Assembly: GCA_002748265.1 (NCBI GenBank)
Contig: PDRY01000016.1
Coordinates: forward strand, 124,001 to 188,000
DNA: 64,000 nt
Direction of reading: 5' to 3'
Source: Rhodobacterales bacterium
GTDB taxonomy: Bacteria; Pseudomonadota; Alphaproteobacteria; Rhodobacterales; Rhodobacteraceae
The translations under genes were made by a program, and so were the position numbers. A model generated the notes under the pieces. It worked only from the letters and a program-made list of their open reading frames with translations, ran no database searches and was not told the origin of the DNA. Of the stretch, positions 16,630-24,461 are shown one piece after another (the first letter of the stretch is position 1; the number at the start of each line of letters is the position of its first letter).

Positions 16630-17472
16630 TCAGCGCCCGCCGCGACGGGCCATGAAGGCGAGCCGCTCGAACAAAGACACATCCTGTTCATTCTTCAACA
16701 ACGCGCCGTGCAGACGGGGCAGGGCGTCGCCCGGAGATTTGGCCAGATCTTCGGCTGACAGGTCTTCCGCCAGCAGCAGCTTGAGCCAGTCCAGCACCTC
16801 GGAGGTGGAGGGCTTCTTCTTCAGCCCCGGCGTGTCGCGAATCTCGTAGAACTGCGTCAGGGCCGTCTCCAGCAGGCGCGGCTTGATGCCCGGGAAATGG
16901 ACATCAACGATGCTCTTCATCGTGTCCATGTCGGGGAACCGGATATAGTGGAAGAAGCACCGGCGCAGGAACGCGTCGGGTAGCTCTTTTTCGTTGTTAG
17001 AGGTGATGATGACGATGGGCCGCTGGCGGGCCTTTACGGTTTCGCCGGTCTCGTAGACGTGGAACTCCATCTTGTCCAATTCCTGAAGCAGGTCGTTCGG
17101 GAATTCGATATCAGCCTTGTCGATTTCGTCGATCAACAGCACCACGCGCCCTTCGGCGTCGAAGGCTTGCCACAGTTTGCCCTTGCGAATGTAGTTGGAC
17201 ACATCGCCCACTTTTTCGTCGCCCAGCTGGCTGTCGCGCAGGCGCGAGACGGCGTCGTATTCATAGAGCCCCTGCTGTGCGCGGGTGGTCGATTTGATCC
17301 CCCATTCCAGCATCGGGAGCCCCAAAGCGCGCGAGACCTGCCGGGCCAATTCCGTCTTGCCGGTGCCCGGCTCGCCTTTCACAAGGAGCGGTCGCTCCAG
17401 GGTGATCGCGGCATTGACGGCGATGGTCAGGTCGTCGGTGGCAACATAGGCATCGGTGCCGGTAAAACGCAT
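16630..17472 (-). CDS. MoxR family AAA+ ATPase
   Basis: 280 residues. Walker A GEPGTGKT at 33-40, Walker B VVLLIDEIDKAD near 110, sensor-1 PIVIITSNNEKELPDAFLRRC near 153 with arginine finger, and a C-terminal lid domain. MoxR ATPases act as chaperone-like remodelers together with VWA proteins; the CoxE-like partner is encoded downstream on the same strand. The ATG is preceded by GGAGCACCCGCC. The promoter must lie in 17473-17608, which it shares with the divergent dksA. Confidence 0.93.
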   Translation of the reverse strand: MRFTGTDAYVATDDLTIAVNAAITLERPLLVKGEPGTGKTELARQVSRALGLPMLEWGIKSTTRAQQGLYEYDAVSRLRDSQLGDEKVGDVSNYIRKGKLWQAFDAEGRVVLLIDEIDKADIEFPNDLLQELDKMEFHVYETGETVKARQRPIVIITSNNEKELPDAFLRRCFFHYIRFPDMDTMKSIVDVHFPGIKPRLLETALTQFYEIRDTPGLKKKPSTSEVLDWLKLLLAEDLSAEDLAKSPGDALPRLHGALLKNEQDVSLFERLAFMARRGGR

Positions 17473-17608
17473 GGCGGGTGCTCCATTGGCGGCAAGGTCC
17501 GGCGGACCCTATGCGCGGCGCGGCGCGGGGTCCAGCGGTGAAATCGGGGGGTGACACCGGCCCTTATGAGGAGTAGGACGCGCCCCAAGGAAACGGGGAG
17601 GACGCGCC

Positions 17609-18076
17609 ATGGTCAGCACCTCGGCGGCCGCTCCCGACAAGGGAAAGAGCCGCATGAAAGCTGAGAACTTCCTGCCGGACGATTATCGCCCCGCTGAAGA
17701 TGAACCCTTCATGAACGATCGCCAACTGGAGTATTTCCGGCGCAAGCTGCTGGCTTGGAAGTCCGATCTGATGTCCGACAGCCGCGACACCGTCGCCGGG
17801 ATGAAAGACAGCAGCCGCAACATTCCCGACATTGCGGATCGCGCCAGCGAAGAGACCGACCGCGCGCTAGAGCTGCGCACCCGTGACCGTCAGCGCAAGC
17901 TGGTCACCAAGATCGACGCCGCGCTGCGCCGGATCGAGAGCGGCGATTTCGGCTACTGCGAAGTGACCGGCGAGCCGATCAGCCTCAAGCGGCTGGACGC
18001 GCGCCCCATTGCGACGATGAGCCTTGAGGCTCAGGAACGTCACGAGCGGCGCGAAAAAGTCCACCGCGACGACTAA
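17609..18076 (+). CDS. dksA: DksA/TraR family RNA polymerase-binding regulator
   Basis: 155 residues; works in the RNA polymerase secondary channel, usually with ppGpp. The coiled-coil tip keeps D74, D77 and A79 (PDIADRA), the residues required for function in E. coli DksA. In the zinc-finger region only C117 survives: the pattern GYCEVTGEPISLKRLDARPIATMSLEAQ has T, S and A at the other three cysteine positions, as known for alphaproteobacterial DksA. GGGGAGG supports this start; ATG at 17654 (MKAENFLPDDYRPAEDEPF) is the more usual family start and has GGGAAAG before it. Confidence 0.93.
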   Translation: MVSTSAAAPDKGKSRMKAENFLPDDYRPAEDEPFMNDRQLEYFRRKLLAWKSDLMSDSRDTVAGMKDSSRNIPDIADRASEETDRALELRTRDRQRKLVTKIDAALRRIESGDFGYCEVTGEPISLKRLDARPIATMSLEAQERHERREKVHRDD

Positions 18077-18079
18077 GCC

Positions 18080-18670
18080 ATGCGCCCGGTTCTGATCCTC
18101 CTCACCGAAGGGTTCGCGGATTGGGAAACGGGCCTGATAGCGGCGAACCTGCCCCAGGTTGACGGGCTGAAGGTGCGCAACGCTAGCCTTGATGGCACGG
18201 CCGTCACTTCCATGGGCGGTCTACATGTGAGCGATCTCGCCCCGTTCGACCCTTCGGGCGATGATGTCGTGGTCCTATGTGGCGGCGCCATTTGGGAGAG
18301 CCCCGACAGCGACGCTCTGATTGACCGGCTGACCCCGATGATGCGTGCAGCCCGCGGAGCAGGTGCCAGCCTGGCCGGGATCTGCGCCGGGGCGACGGCT
18401 CTGGCCCGGATGGGGGTGCTGGACGGCATTCGTCACACTGGCAATGGCTTTGACAGCATGACCCAATGGGCCGGGACCGATTATCCGGGTCACACGCTTT
18501 ATTGCGATCAGCCCCATGCCGTGCGCGATCAGGGGATCATCACCGCATCCGGCGTTGCCCCGGTCAGCTTTGCTGCTGCCGTGATGGTGGAAGCCGGGGC
18601 CGGGGCCGAAGTGGGCGCGATGGCCAAACAATATCTGGGCGCGGAGTTTCAAACGACATGGGATATCTGA
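18080..18670 (+). CDS. DJ-1/PfpI family protein
   Basis: 196 residues. The nucleophile elbow is AGICAGATALARMGVLDG near residues 95-112 with the cysteine in GIC; the N-terminal LILLTEGFADWETG contains the conserved glutamate partner. The late histidine/glycine segment (QGIITASGVAPVSFAAAVM) is family-typical. It starts three bases after the dksA stop, so it is co-transcribed. Relatives include glyoxalases and type-1 amidotransferase-like proteins; catalytic role unknown. Confidence 0.88.
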   Translation: MRPVLILLTEGFADWETGLIAANLPQVDGLKVRNASLDGTAVTSMGGLHVSDLAPFDPSGDDVVVLCGGAIWESPDSDALIDRLTPMMRAARGAGASLAGICAGATALARMGVLDGIRHTGNGFDSMTQWAGTDYPGHTLYCDQPHAVRDQGIITASGVAPVSFAAAVMVEAGAGAEVGAMAKQYLGAEFQTTWDI

Positions 18671-19812
18671 ACGGTCGTCACATCGCCATTCTGGGCGGCG
18701 GCATCGCGGGACTGACAGCGGCGCGCGCGCTTGCGCAGCGTGGGGCTCGGGTTGAGGTTTTCGAACAAGCTTCGGCTCTGCGTGAGGTTGGCGCCGGGCT
18801 CCAGATCACCCCCAACGGGGCCCGCGCGCTTGAGGCGCTTGGGCTGAAGGCGGCGCTTGAGGCCGGGTCGGTTCGCGCCATGGCCGTGGAGCCCATGGAC
18901 GCTGTGTCAGGCCGCCAGATCGCGCGATTCGATCTGAGAGGGTTCGATCAGCCGCCCTATCGCTTCTTTCACCGCGCGACGCTGCTCGACATCCTGGCGC
19001 AGGGCGCCCGCAAGGCAGGCGTGGAGATCCATCTGGGTCAGCCCGTCACGCCCGATGGCTCGGATGGCATGGTGCTGACGCCGCAAGGGGCACGCCGCTT
19101 TGATCTGGTGGTCGGGGCCGACGGCCTGCATTCCAAGGCCCGTCCCGTGCTCAACGGCGCAGCTGATCCGTTCTTTACCGGGCAGGTCGCATGGCGGGCG
19201 ATCATCGACCGCCCCCGTGCCGCGCCGGTTGCGCGGATCTGGATGGCGCCGGGGCGGCATCTGGTGACCTACCCGCTGCCGGGCGAGCGGATGAACATCG
19301 TTGCCGTGCAGGAACGCCGCGCCTGGGCCGCCGAAGGCTGGCACCACGCGGATCAACCCGCCAATCTGCGCGCGGCCTTCGCCGGGCTTTCGGGCCGTCT
19401 GACCGGGCTCCTCGCGCAGATCGAAGAGGTGGCGCTCTGGGGGCTGTTTCGCCACGAGGTTGCACAGAATTGGGGGCGCGGCGCGCTCGCCCTGATCGGA
19501 GATGCCGCCCACCCGACGCTGCCGTTCCTGGCGCAGGGGGCCAATATGGCCATCGAGGATGCGTGGCTTCTGGCTGCGCTTTGTGACGCGGCCCCGCAGG
19601 CCGATGCGCTTGCCCGCTATCAGAAGCTGCGCCGCCCGCGCGTGGTGCGTGCTATTGAAACGGCAAACCGCAATGCCGCCCGGTATCATCTGAACGGCGC
19701 CGCGCGTCAGGCAGCCCATGGGGCGCTTTCGCTCATGTCGCGGGCGCTGCCGGGGGCGTTCCTGGGCCGTATGGAATGGCTCTACGGATACGATGTCACG
19801 GCCCAAGCGTAA
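18658..19812 (+). CDS. FAD-dependent monooxygenase (salicylate hydroxylase-like)
   Basis: 384 residues. N-terminal dinucleotide motif GGGIAGLTAARALAQRGARVEVFEQ, the second FAD motif VVGADGLHSKARP near 155 (DG motif), and LIGDAAHPTLPFLAQGANMAIEDAWLLA near 280, the GD motif of class-A flavoprotein hydroxylases. The ATG lies inside the end of the DJ-1 gene (13-base overlap) and GGAG stands 13 bases upstream; this start keeps the complete nucleotide-binding fold. Likely hydroxylates an aromatic acid using NAD(P)H and O2; the substrate is not determined. Confidence 0.9.
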   Translation: MGYLNGRHIAILGGGIAGLTAARALAQRGARVEVFEQASALREVGAGLQITPNGARALEALGLKAALEAGSVRAMAVEPMDAVSGRQIARFDLRGFDQPPYRFFHRATLLDILAQGARKAGVEIHLGQPVTPDGSDGMVLTPQGARRFDLVVGADGLHSKARPVLNGAADPFFTGQVAWRAIIDRPRAAPVARIWMAPGRHLVTYPLPGERMNIVAVQERRAWAAEGWHHADQPANLRAAFAGLSGRLTGLLAQIEEVALWGLFRHEVAQNWGRGALALIGDAAHPTLPFLAQGANMAIEDAWLLAALCDAAPQADALARYQKLRRPRVVRAIETANRNAARYHLNGAARQAAHGALSLMSRALPGAFLGRMEWLYGYDVTAQA

Positions 19813-19857
19813 GTAAAAACGTTTGCCGTGCGTTGCCCTGCGCGTTAAGAACATTTC

Positions 19858-21087
19858 ATGAACAATGGACCTGACTCTTCGGACATGAGATCCCGGATGC
19901 TCCGCAATCTGCGGCTCTACCCGTGGGCCACAGGGCTTGAGGGGCTGCTGTTCTGGCAGGCGACTTGGTTCCTGTATTTTCAGGAAACACTGTCCGGTGC
20001 GCAGGCGGTGCTGCTGTATGTGGTCTATGACATCTCTAGCACGCTGCTCGAAGTGCCTTCAGGCGTGATGTCGGATCGGTGGGGGCGGCGGGCCACGATG
20101 ATCTCGGCGGCGGCGGCTGCCTTGGCCGGGGCCATCGTGCTGAGCCTTGCGCAAAGCTTTGCGGTCTTCGCGCTTGGGCAGGCTTTGATTGGCGCCGCAG
20201 TGGCTTTTGCCTCGGGCACCCGCAATGCGCTGTTGTTCGAATCGCTCGAGGCGCTTGGGCGCGGCGATGAGGTCGAAGCCCACGAGCTGCGCGCCTGGCG
20301 GGCGAGCTTTGTGGCTCTGGCGGTGTCGGCCGTGATCGGCGGGGCGATGGCGCTCTGGGCGCCGGTGCTGCCGTTCATTGCGTCGATCCCGGTCGGCCTG
20401 GCGGCGCTTGCGGTCGCGATCAGCTTTGCCGAGCCTCCTGCCCAAACCCGTCCTGAGGCCGCCCGTCCGCAGCTCGCGGCGCTTGGGGAGGCGTTTCGCA
20501 GCCCGGTTTTGCGGTGGCTCTTCGCGTTTTCGGTCGCGGGCTATGCCTTTAGCCACGTGCCCTTCGTCTTTGGCCAGCCCTTCATCCTCGTGGCGCTCGA
20601 CGGGATCGGCGCGGGGCAGAGCGCGCCGCTCGCCAGCGGCGCGGTGAGCTTTGCCATGATGGCGATCTCTGTGCTGGTATCCCTGCGCGCCGGAGCGTGG
20701 CGGGCCCGGTTCGGGCTGGTGCCGCTGCTGCTGACGGCTTTCGCGATCCAGGTCGGACTTGCGCTTGTTCTGGGGGCCAGTGGCAGCGTGTTGGCCATCG
20801 CGGTCCTGCTGCTGCGCATGGTGCCCAACGCGCTCTCTGCGCCTTTCGTCGTGGCGCGGGTGCAGCCGCTTTTGCATGGTGAGGCGCGCGCGACCTATCT
20901 GTCGTTGCAAAGTCTCTTTGGGCGGCTGTTTCTCTCCGCGACCTTGTGGGCCGCTGCACGTGCCGGCGGGGAAGGCGCGCTCGAAAGCGAAGCGCTGAGC
21001 CGCGTTTTGCTGGGCTATGGCGGGCTGGGGCTCGTGATCCTCTTGGGGTTCGCTATCACCGTGCGCAGGGCGCGTGTCGAACCCTGA
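19858..21087 (+). CDS. MFS transporter
   Basis: 409 residues with about 12 hydrophobic helices. The major facilitator signature is in the loop after helix 2: VYDISSTLLEVPSGVMSDRWGRRATM near 60-85 (D-x-x-G-R-R). The N-terminus RLYPWATGLEGLLFWQATWFLYFQ suits a small-molecule exporter or drug:proton antiporter of the family. Ribosome-binding site is weak. It follows the monooxygenase by 45 bases on the same strand, so joint function is possible but unproved. Confidence 0.88.
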   Translation: MNNGPDSSDMRSRMLRNLRLYPWATGLEGLLFWQATWFLYFQETLSGAQAVLLYVVYDISSTLLEVPSGVMSDRWGRRATMISAAAAALAGAIVLSLAQSFAVFALGQALIGAAVAFASGTRNALLFESLEALGRGDEVEAHELRAWRASFVALAVSAVIGGAMALWAPVLPFIASIPVGLAALAVAISFAEPPAQTRPEAARPQLAALGEAFRSPVLRWLFAFSVAGYAFSHVPFVFGQPFILVALDGIGAGQSAPLASGAVSFAMMAISVLVSLRAGAWRARFGLVPLLLTAFAIQVGLALVLGASGSVLAIAVLLLRMVPNALSAPFVVARVQPLLHGEARATYLSLQSLFGRLFLSATLWAAARAGGEGALESEALSRVLLGYGGLGLVILLGFAITVRRARVEP

Positions 21088-21089
21088 CG

Positions 21090-21341
21090 CTATTTCCAGC
21101 GGCGCAGTTTGGGAATGTCACGGGTGACGACCCACGCCACCGGGCGCGGCCATCCACCCTCGCGCAGCTTGTTGAGGCAAAACGCCTGCATCTGCTGCGC
21201 CGTCATCTCCGGCTGGGTGAAGGCGCCGTCCTGATAGCAATAGGAGCAGTATTCCCCGCTCACCGACCCGTCCGCCTCGCGCCCGCCGCCTTTCGGGTCC
21301 TGCTTGAGCGGCATCCCGCAGCTTTGGCATCGCGATCCCAT
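21090..21341 (-). CDS. Putative zinc-ribbon domain protein
   Basis: 83 residues. Four cysteines form two knuckles, CQSCGMPL near residues 5-12 and CSYCYQDGAF near 32-41, matching the Zn_ribbon_2 type family; the remainder MTAQQMQAFCLNKLREGGWPRPVAWVV is helical. GGAGCC precedes the ATG. Convergent with the MFS gene and just downstream of xthA, probably in the same transcript. A DNA or RNA contact role is possible only by analogy. Confidence 0.85.
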   Translation of the reverse strand: MGSRCQSCGMPLKQDPKGGGREADGSVSGEYCSYCYQDGAFTQPEMTAQQMQAFCLNKLREGGWPRPVAWVVTRDIPKLRRWK

Positions 21342-21361
21342 GGGAGGCTCCTTCTTGGGGG

Positions 21362-22168
21362 TTAGAGGTCCAGCTCGACCCAGACCGGAACGTGATCGGA
21401 AGGTTTCTCGCGGCCGCGGATTTCGCGGTCGATCCCGGCGCCGCGCATCAGATCCGCCGCTTGCGGGGTCAACAGGATATGGTCGATCAGGATGCCATTG
21501 TCCTTCTGCCAAGCGCCGGCCTGATAGTCCCAGAAAGAATACTGCCCGGCCGCCTGGTTGGTGGCGCGGAACGCATCGGTAAAGCCCAGATTGACCACGC
21601 GCCGGAACGCGGCGCGGCTTTCAGGGCGAAACAGCGCGTCTTCGCGCCAGCTTTCGGGTTTGGCGGCGTCGCGGGGCAGGGGGATGATGTTGTAATCCCC
21701 GGCCATCAGCGCCGGAGCCTCATCGGCCAACAAGGCCTGCGCACGGGCATAGAGCCGCTCCATCCAGGCCAGTTTGTAGGCATATTTCCCGCCGGGCACG
21801 GGCGTGCCGCCCTCCAGCTCCACCGGGTTGCCATTGGGCAAATACAGCCCGCAAACCCGCAGCGCACCGCGATCGCCGCTCACCGTCGCTTCGATCCAGC
21901 GGGCCTGTTCGTCGCTGTGATCACCGGGCAGGCCACGCTGCACATCCTCAAGCGGCAGCTTCGACAGAATAGCCACGCCGTTAAAGCTCTTCTGGCCGTG
22001 GGTGGCGACATTGTAGCCGCGATCCTCGAACAGTTCCGTCGGGAACGCCTCGTCCACGGACTTGATTTCCTGGAGCAGCGCCACATCCGGCGCGGCCTCG
22101 TCCAGCCAGTCGCATAGCGCTTGCGCGCGGGCCTTGATGCCGTTGATGTTAAACGTCGCGATCTTCAT
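21362..22168 (-). CDS. xthA: Exodeoxyribonuclease III
   Basis: 268-residue AP endonuclease/3'-5' exonuclease of the EEP superfamily. N-terminal MKIATFNINGIKARAQALCDWL with the metal residue N, QEIKS near 34 (metal glutamate), YLPNGNP near 108, AGDYNIIP near 152 (catalytic D and N) and the C-terminal SDHVPVWVEL with the catalytic histidine. GGAGCC lies before the ATG. A long in-frame upstream extension overlapping the PfkB gene is rejected. Functions in base-excision repair. Confidence 0.96.
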   Translation of the reverse strand: MKIATFNINGIKARAQALCDWLDEAAPDVALLQEIKSVDEAFPTELFEDRGYNVATHGQKSFNGVAILSKLPLEDVQRGLPGDHSDEQARWIEATVSGDRGALRVCGLYLPNGNPVELEGGTPVPGGKYAYKLAWMERLYARAQALLADEAPALMAGDYNIIPLPRDAAKPESWREDALFRPESRAAFRRVVNLGFTDAFRATNQAAGQYSFWDYQAGAWQKDNGILIDHILLTPQAADLMRGAGIDREIRGREKPSDHVPVWVELDL

Positions 22169-22228
22169 GGGCCGGGCTCCTCTTTGGTTCTGATTGACCC
22201 ATGCGCGCGCGCGGGGCAAGTGTGGGGC

Positions 22229-23170
22229 ATGACCCAAAGCCCGATCCTGACTGTTACGCTCAACCCTGCGCTCGATCTGTCGACGATCACCGGTGTCGTG
22301 CGCCCGGATCGAAAGCTGCGCTGCGCTGCGCCGCGGGTTCAGCCCGGTGGGGGCGGGGTCAATGTGGCGCGTGTCATCAAGGCGTTGGGCGGAGACGTCC
22401 GGGCCATGGTCGCCGTGGGTGGGCATGAGGGCCACCTTCTGGTGGGACTGCTGCGGGAGCAGGGGCTCCACCCGGCGGTGATCCGGCTCGATCAGCCGAC
22501 CCGCAGTTCGCTGACGGTGACCGCGCTGTCGGATGGTCACCAGTTTCGATTCGTGATGCCCGGGCCCGACTGGGGCGCGGAGGACGTGGCCTTGGCCGAA
22601 GGCCGCATCCGCACCCATGCGCCAGCCGGAGCCGTGGTCGTGCCGTCCGGCTCTCTACCTCCGGGCGTTGCGCCTGGGTTCTTCTCGACCCTGGCGCCCC
22701 GGCTGAGCGGCGTGCGCGTGATCCTCGACACGTCGGGCAATGCCCTGCGCGCGGCGGCGGACGCCACCGGTCTGCACACGCTGAGGATGGATGACGAAGA
22801 GGCGCGCGAGCTGTCTGGTGAAAGCTTGTCCTCAATCCCGCAAATCGCGCGGCTCGCCGCCGAGCTTCAGGCCAAGCACGTTGCGGAAACGGTCATGATC
22901 GCGGCCGGCGCGCGGGGCACGGTGATTGCCACGGACGAAGGCCAGTGGCTTTGCGCGCCGCCGGTTGTGAAAGTTGTCTCCGCAGTTGGTGCGGGGGACA
23001 GTTTTGTGGGCGCCTACGCGCTTGCCATTGCCGAGGGCGTTCCCCCTCTAGAGGCCTGCATCCTCGGTACGGGCGCCGCCGCAGCTGCTTGCGAAACGCC
23101 AGACTCTGATCTGTGTTCGGGATCGTCGGCGCGCGAGAGGGCGCAAGAGGTCTCCGTCACGCGGCTGTAA
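22229..23170 (+). CDS. 1-phosphofructokinase family hexose kinase (PfkB type)
   Basis: 313 residues of the ribokinase/PfkB superfamily. N-terminal ILTVTLNPALDLSTITG is the 1-phosphofructokinase/tagatose-6-phosphate kinase signature, GGGGVNVARVIKALGGD is near 38, and the catalytic GAGDSFVGAYALA near 255 contains the base aspartate. The end CSGSSARERAQEVSVTRL is divergent. Divergent from xthA with about 60 bases between starts. It could be 6-phosphofructokinase II, 1-phosphofructokinase or tagatose-6-phosphate kinase; no phosphotransferase genes are nearby to decide. Confidence 0.88.
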   Translation: MTQSPILTVTLNPALDLSTITGVVRPDRKLRCAAPRVQPGGGGVNVARVIKALGGDVRAMVAVGGHEGHLLVGLLREQGLHPAVIRLDQPTRSSLTVTALSDGHQFRFVMPGPDWGAEDVALAEGRIRTHAPAGAVVVPSGSLPPGVAPGFFSTLAPRLSGVRVILDTSGNALRAAADATGLHTLRMDDEEARELSGESLSSIPQIARLAAELQAKHVAETVMIAAGARGTVIATDEGQWLCAPPVVKVVSAVGAGDSFVGAYALAIAEGVPPLEACILGTGAAAAACETPDSDLCSGSSARERAQEVSVTRL

Positions 23171-23231
23171 CCGCGTCTTTGTCGGGCGAAGTTTCGGCGG
23201 GCGGGGGCGGTGCCCCCAACCCATCCTCCAC

Positions 23232-23801
23232 TCAGAGCTTCGACGCCCCGCGAGCAAGCGCCGCGACCCCGGTGCGTGCGATCTCTTGCAGCCCAAGAGG
23301 GCGCATCAGCTCGGCAAAGGCATCGACCTTGTCAGGGGTTCCGGTCATCTCGAAGATGAAGCTTTCATGGGTGCTGTCCACGACGCGGGCGCGGAAGATA
23401 TCGGCCAGCCGCAGGGCTTCGACCCGCGCCTCGCCGCCGCCCGCGACCTTGAACAGCGCCAGTTCCCGCTCCACGGACTTGGCCTCTTCGGTGAGGTCAT
23501 GCACGTCGCGCACGGAGACGATCCGGCCAAGCTGCGCCTTGATCTGTGCAATGATCTGCGGCGTGCCCGAGGTGACAATAGTGATCCGCGACAGGTGACC
23601 TTCGTGGTCTACCTCGGCCACGGTCAGGCTCTCGATGTTGTAGCCGCGCCCGGAAAAGAGCCCGATCACGCGGGCCAGTACGCCCGGCTCGTTCTCGACG
23701 ATGACGGCGAGGGTATGACGCTCCACCACGTCCGAAAAGGTCGGGCGCAGGTTATAGGCGGAGTGGCTCGTGGAGCCTTTCTTGATTTTCAGTGCGGACA
23801 T
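23232..23801 (-). CDS. ilvN: Acetolactate synthase small (regulatory) subunit
   Basis: 189 residues; binds valine and sensitises the catalytic subunit. ACT domain near residues 29-100: HTLAVIVENEPGVLARVIGLFSGRGYNIESLTVAEVDHEGHLSRITIV. The C-terminal half is the ALS_ss_C domain (VERELALFKVAGGGEARVEALRLADIFRARVVD). Its length and two-domain build match IlvH/IlvN of alphaproteobacteria. It is separated from ilvB by a LysE-family gene, all on the same strand under one attenuator. Confidence 0.96.
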   Translation of the reverse strand: MSALKIKKGSTSHSAYNLRPTFSDVVERHTLAVIVENEPGVLARVIGLFSGRGYNIESLTVAEVDHEGHLSRITIVTSGTPQIIAQIKAQLGRIVSVRDVHDLTEEAKSVERELALFKVAGGGEARVEALRLADIFRARVVDSTHESFIFEMTGTPDKVDAFAELMRPLGLQEIARTGVAALARGASKL

Positions 23802-23822
23802 GCTGTCCTCCCTCTAGGCGGG

Positions 23823-24461
23823 TTATTTGCTGCCGGTGGCAGTGGTCGTGAGGATCGCGCCTCCAAAGAATACCAAAAGCGCGCCAAAGACCTGCTCAAC
23901 ACTGCGCTTGACCGATAGTAGCCGGTCCCGCACGCGTGGATCCGCGAAAAAGAGTGCGACAATGGCGAACCAGAACACATGGGCCAGCGCGATGAAGACA
24001 CCGTAGCAGAGCTGTGCAATAAGCGGTGTCTGCGGCGTGACCACTGTGGTGAATACGCTCAACACGAAAACGGCCGTTTTGGGATTGGTCGCGTTTGTCG
24101 TTGCGCCCCAGCGGAATCCTTCGAGCGGGGTCATCGCCGTGCCGGTAGCTGCGGCCATGTCCGAGCTTGCGCTGCGGATGGTTTTGATCCCTAGATAAAT
24201 AAGATACGCGCCGCCAACCAACTTGGCGATGGCAAAAGCAGTGGTTGAGGCCGCCAGCAGAGCACCGACTCCGAGGATCGCTGCTGCCACATGCACGTTC
24301 AGACCGATGCCAACGCCAAGAGCCGTCGCCAGCCCAGCCTTGCGGCCACCAATCAGCGCATTGCGGCTGACGATCGCGAAATCGGGACCGGGGCTCATCA
24401 CTGCCAGAAGGGTGATCGTGGCCACCGCCAAAAATTCGGGCGTTAGAAATATGGATGTCAT
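23823..24461 (-). CDS. LysE/RhtB family amino acid exporter
   Basis: 212 residues, six predicted helices. LysE signature near the N-terminus: TLLAVMSPGPDFAIVSRNALIGGRKAGLATALGVGIGLNVHV, and FRWGATTNATNPKTAVFVLSVF near 115-135. The start overlaps the ilvB stop by four bases, and the stop is 21 bases before ilvN, so the gene is embedded in the ilvB-ilvN operon. This placement suggests export of a branched-chain amino acid or an intermediate, an inference from context only. Base composition is slightly less GC-rich than the neighbours. Confidence 0.9.
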   Translation of the reverse strand: MTSIFLTPEFLAVATITLLAVMSPGPDFAIVSRNALIGGRKAGLATALGVGIGLNVHVAAAILGVGALLAASTTAFAIAKLVGGAYLIYLGIKTIRSASSDMAAATGTAMTPLEGFRWGATTNATNPKTAVFVLSVFTTVVTPQTPLIAQLCYGVFIALAHVFWFAIVALFFADPRVRDRLLSVKRSVEQVFGALLVFFGGAILTTTATGSK

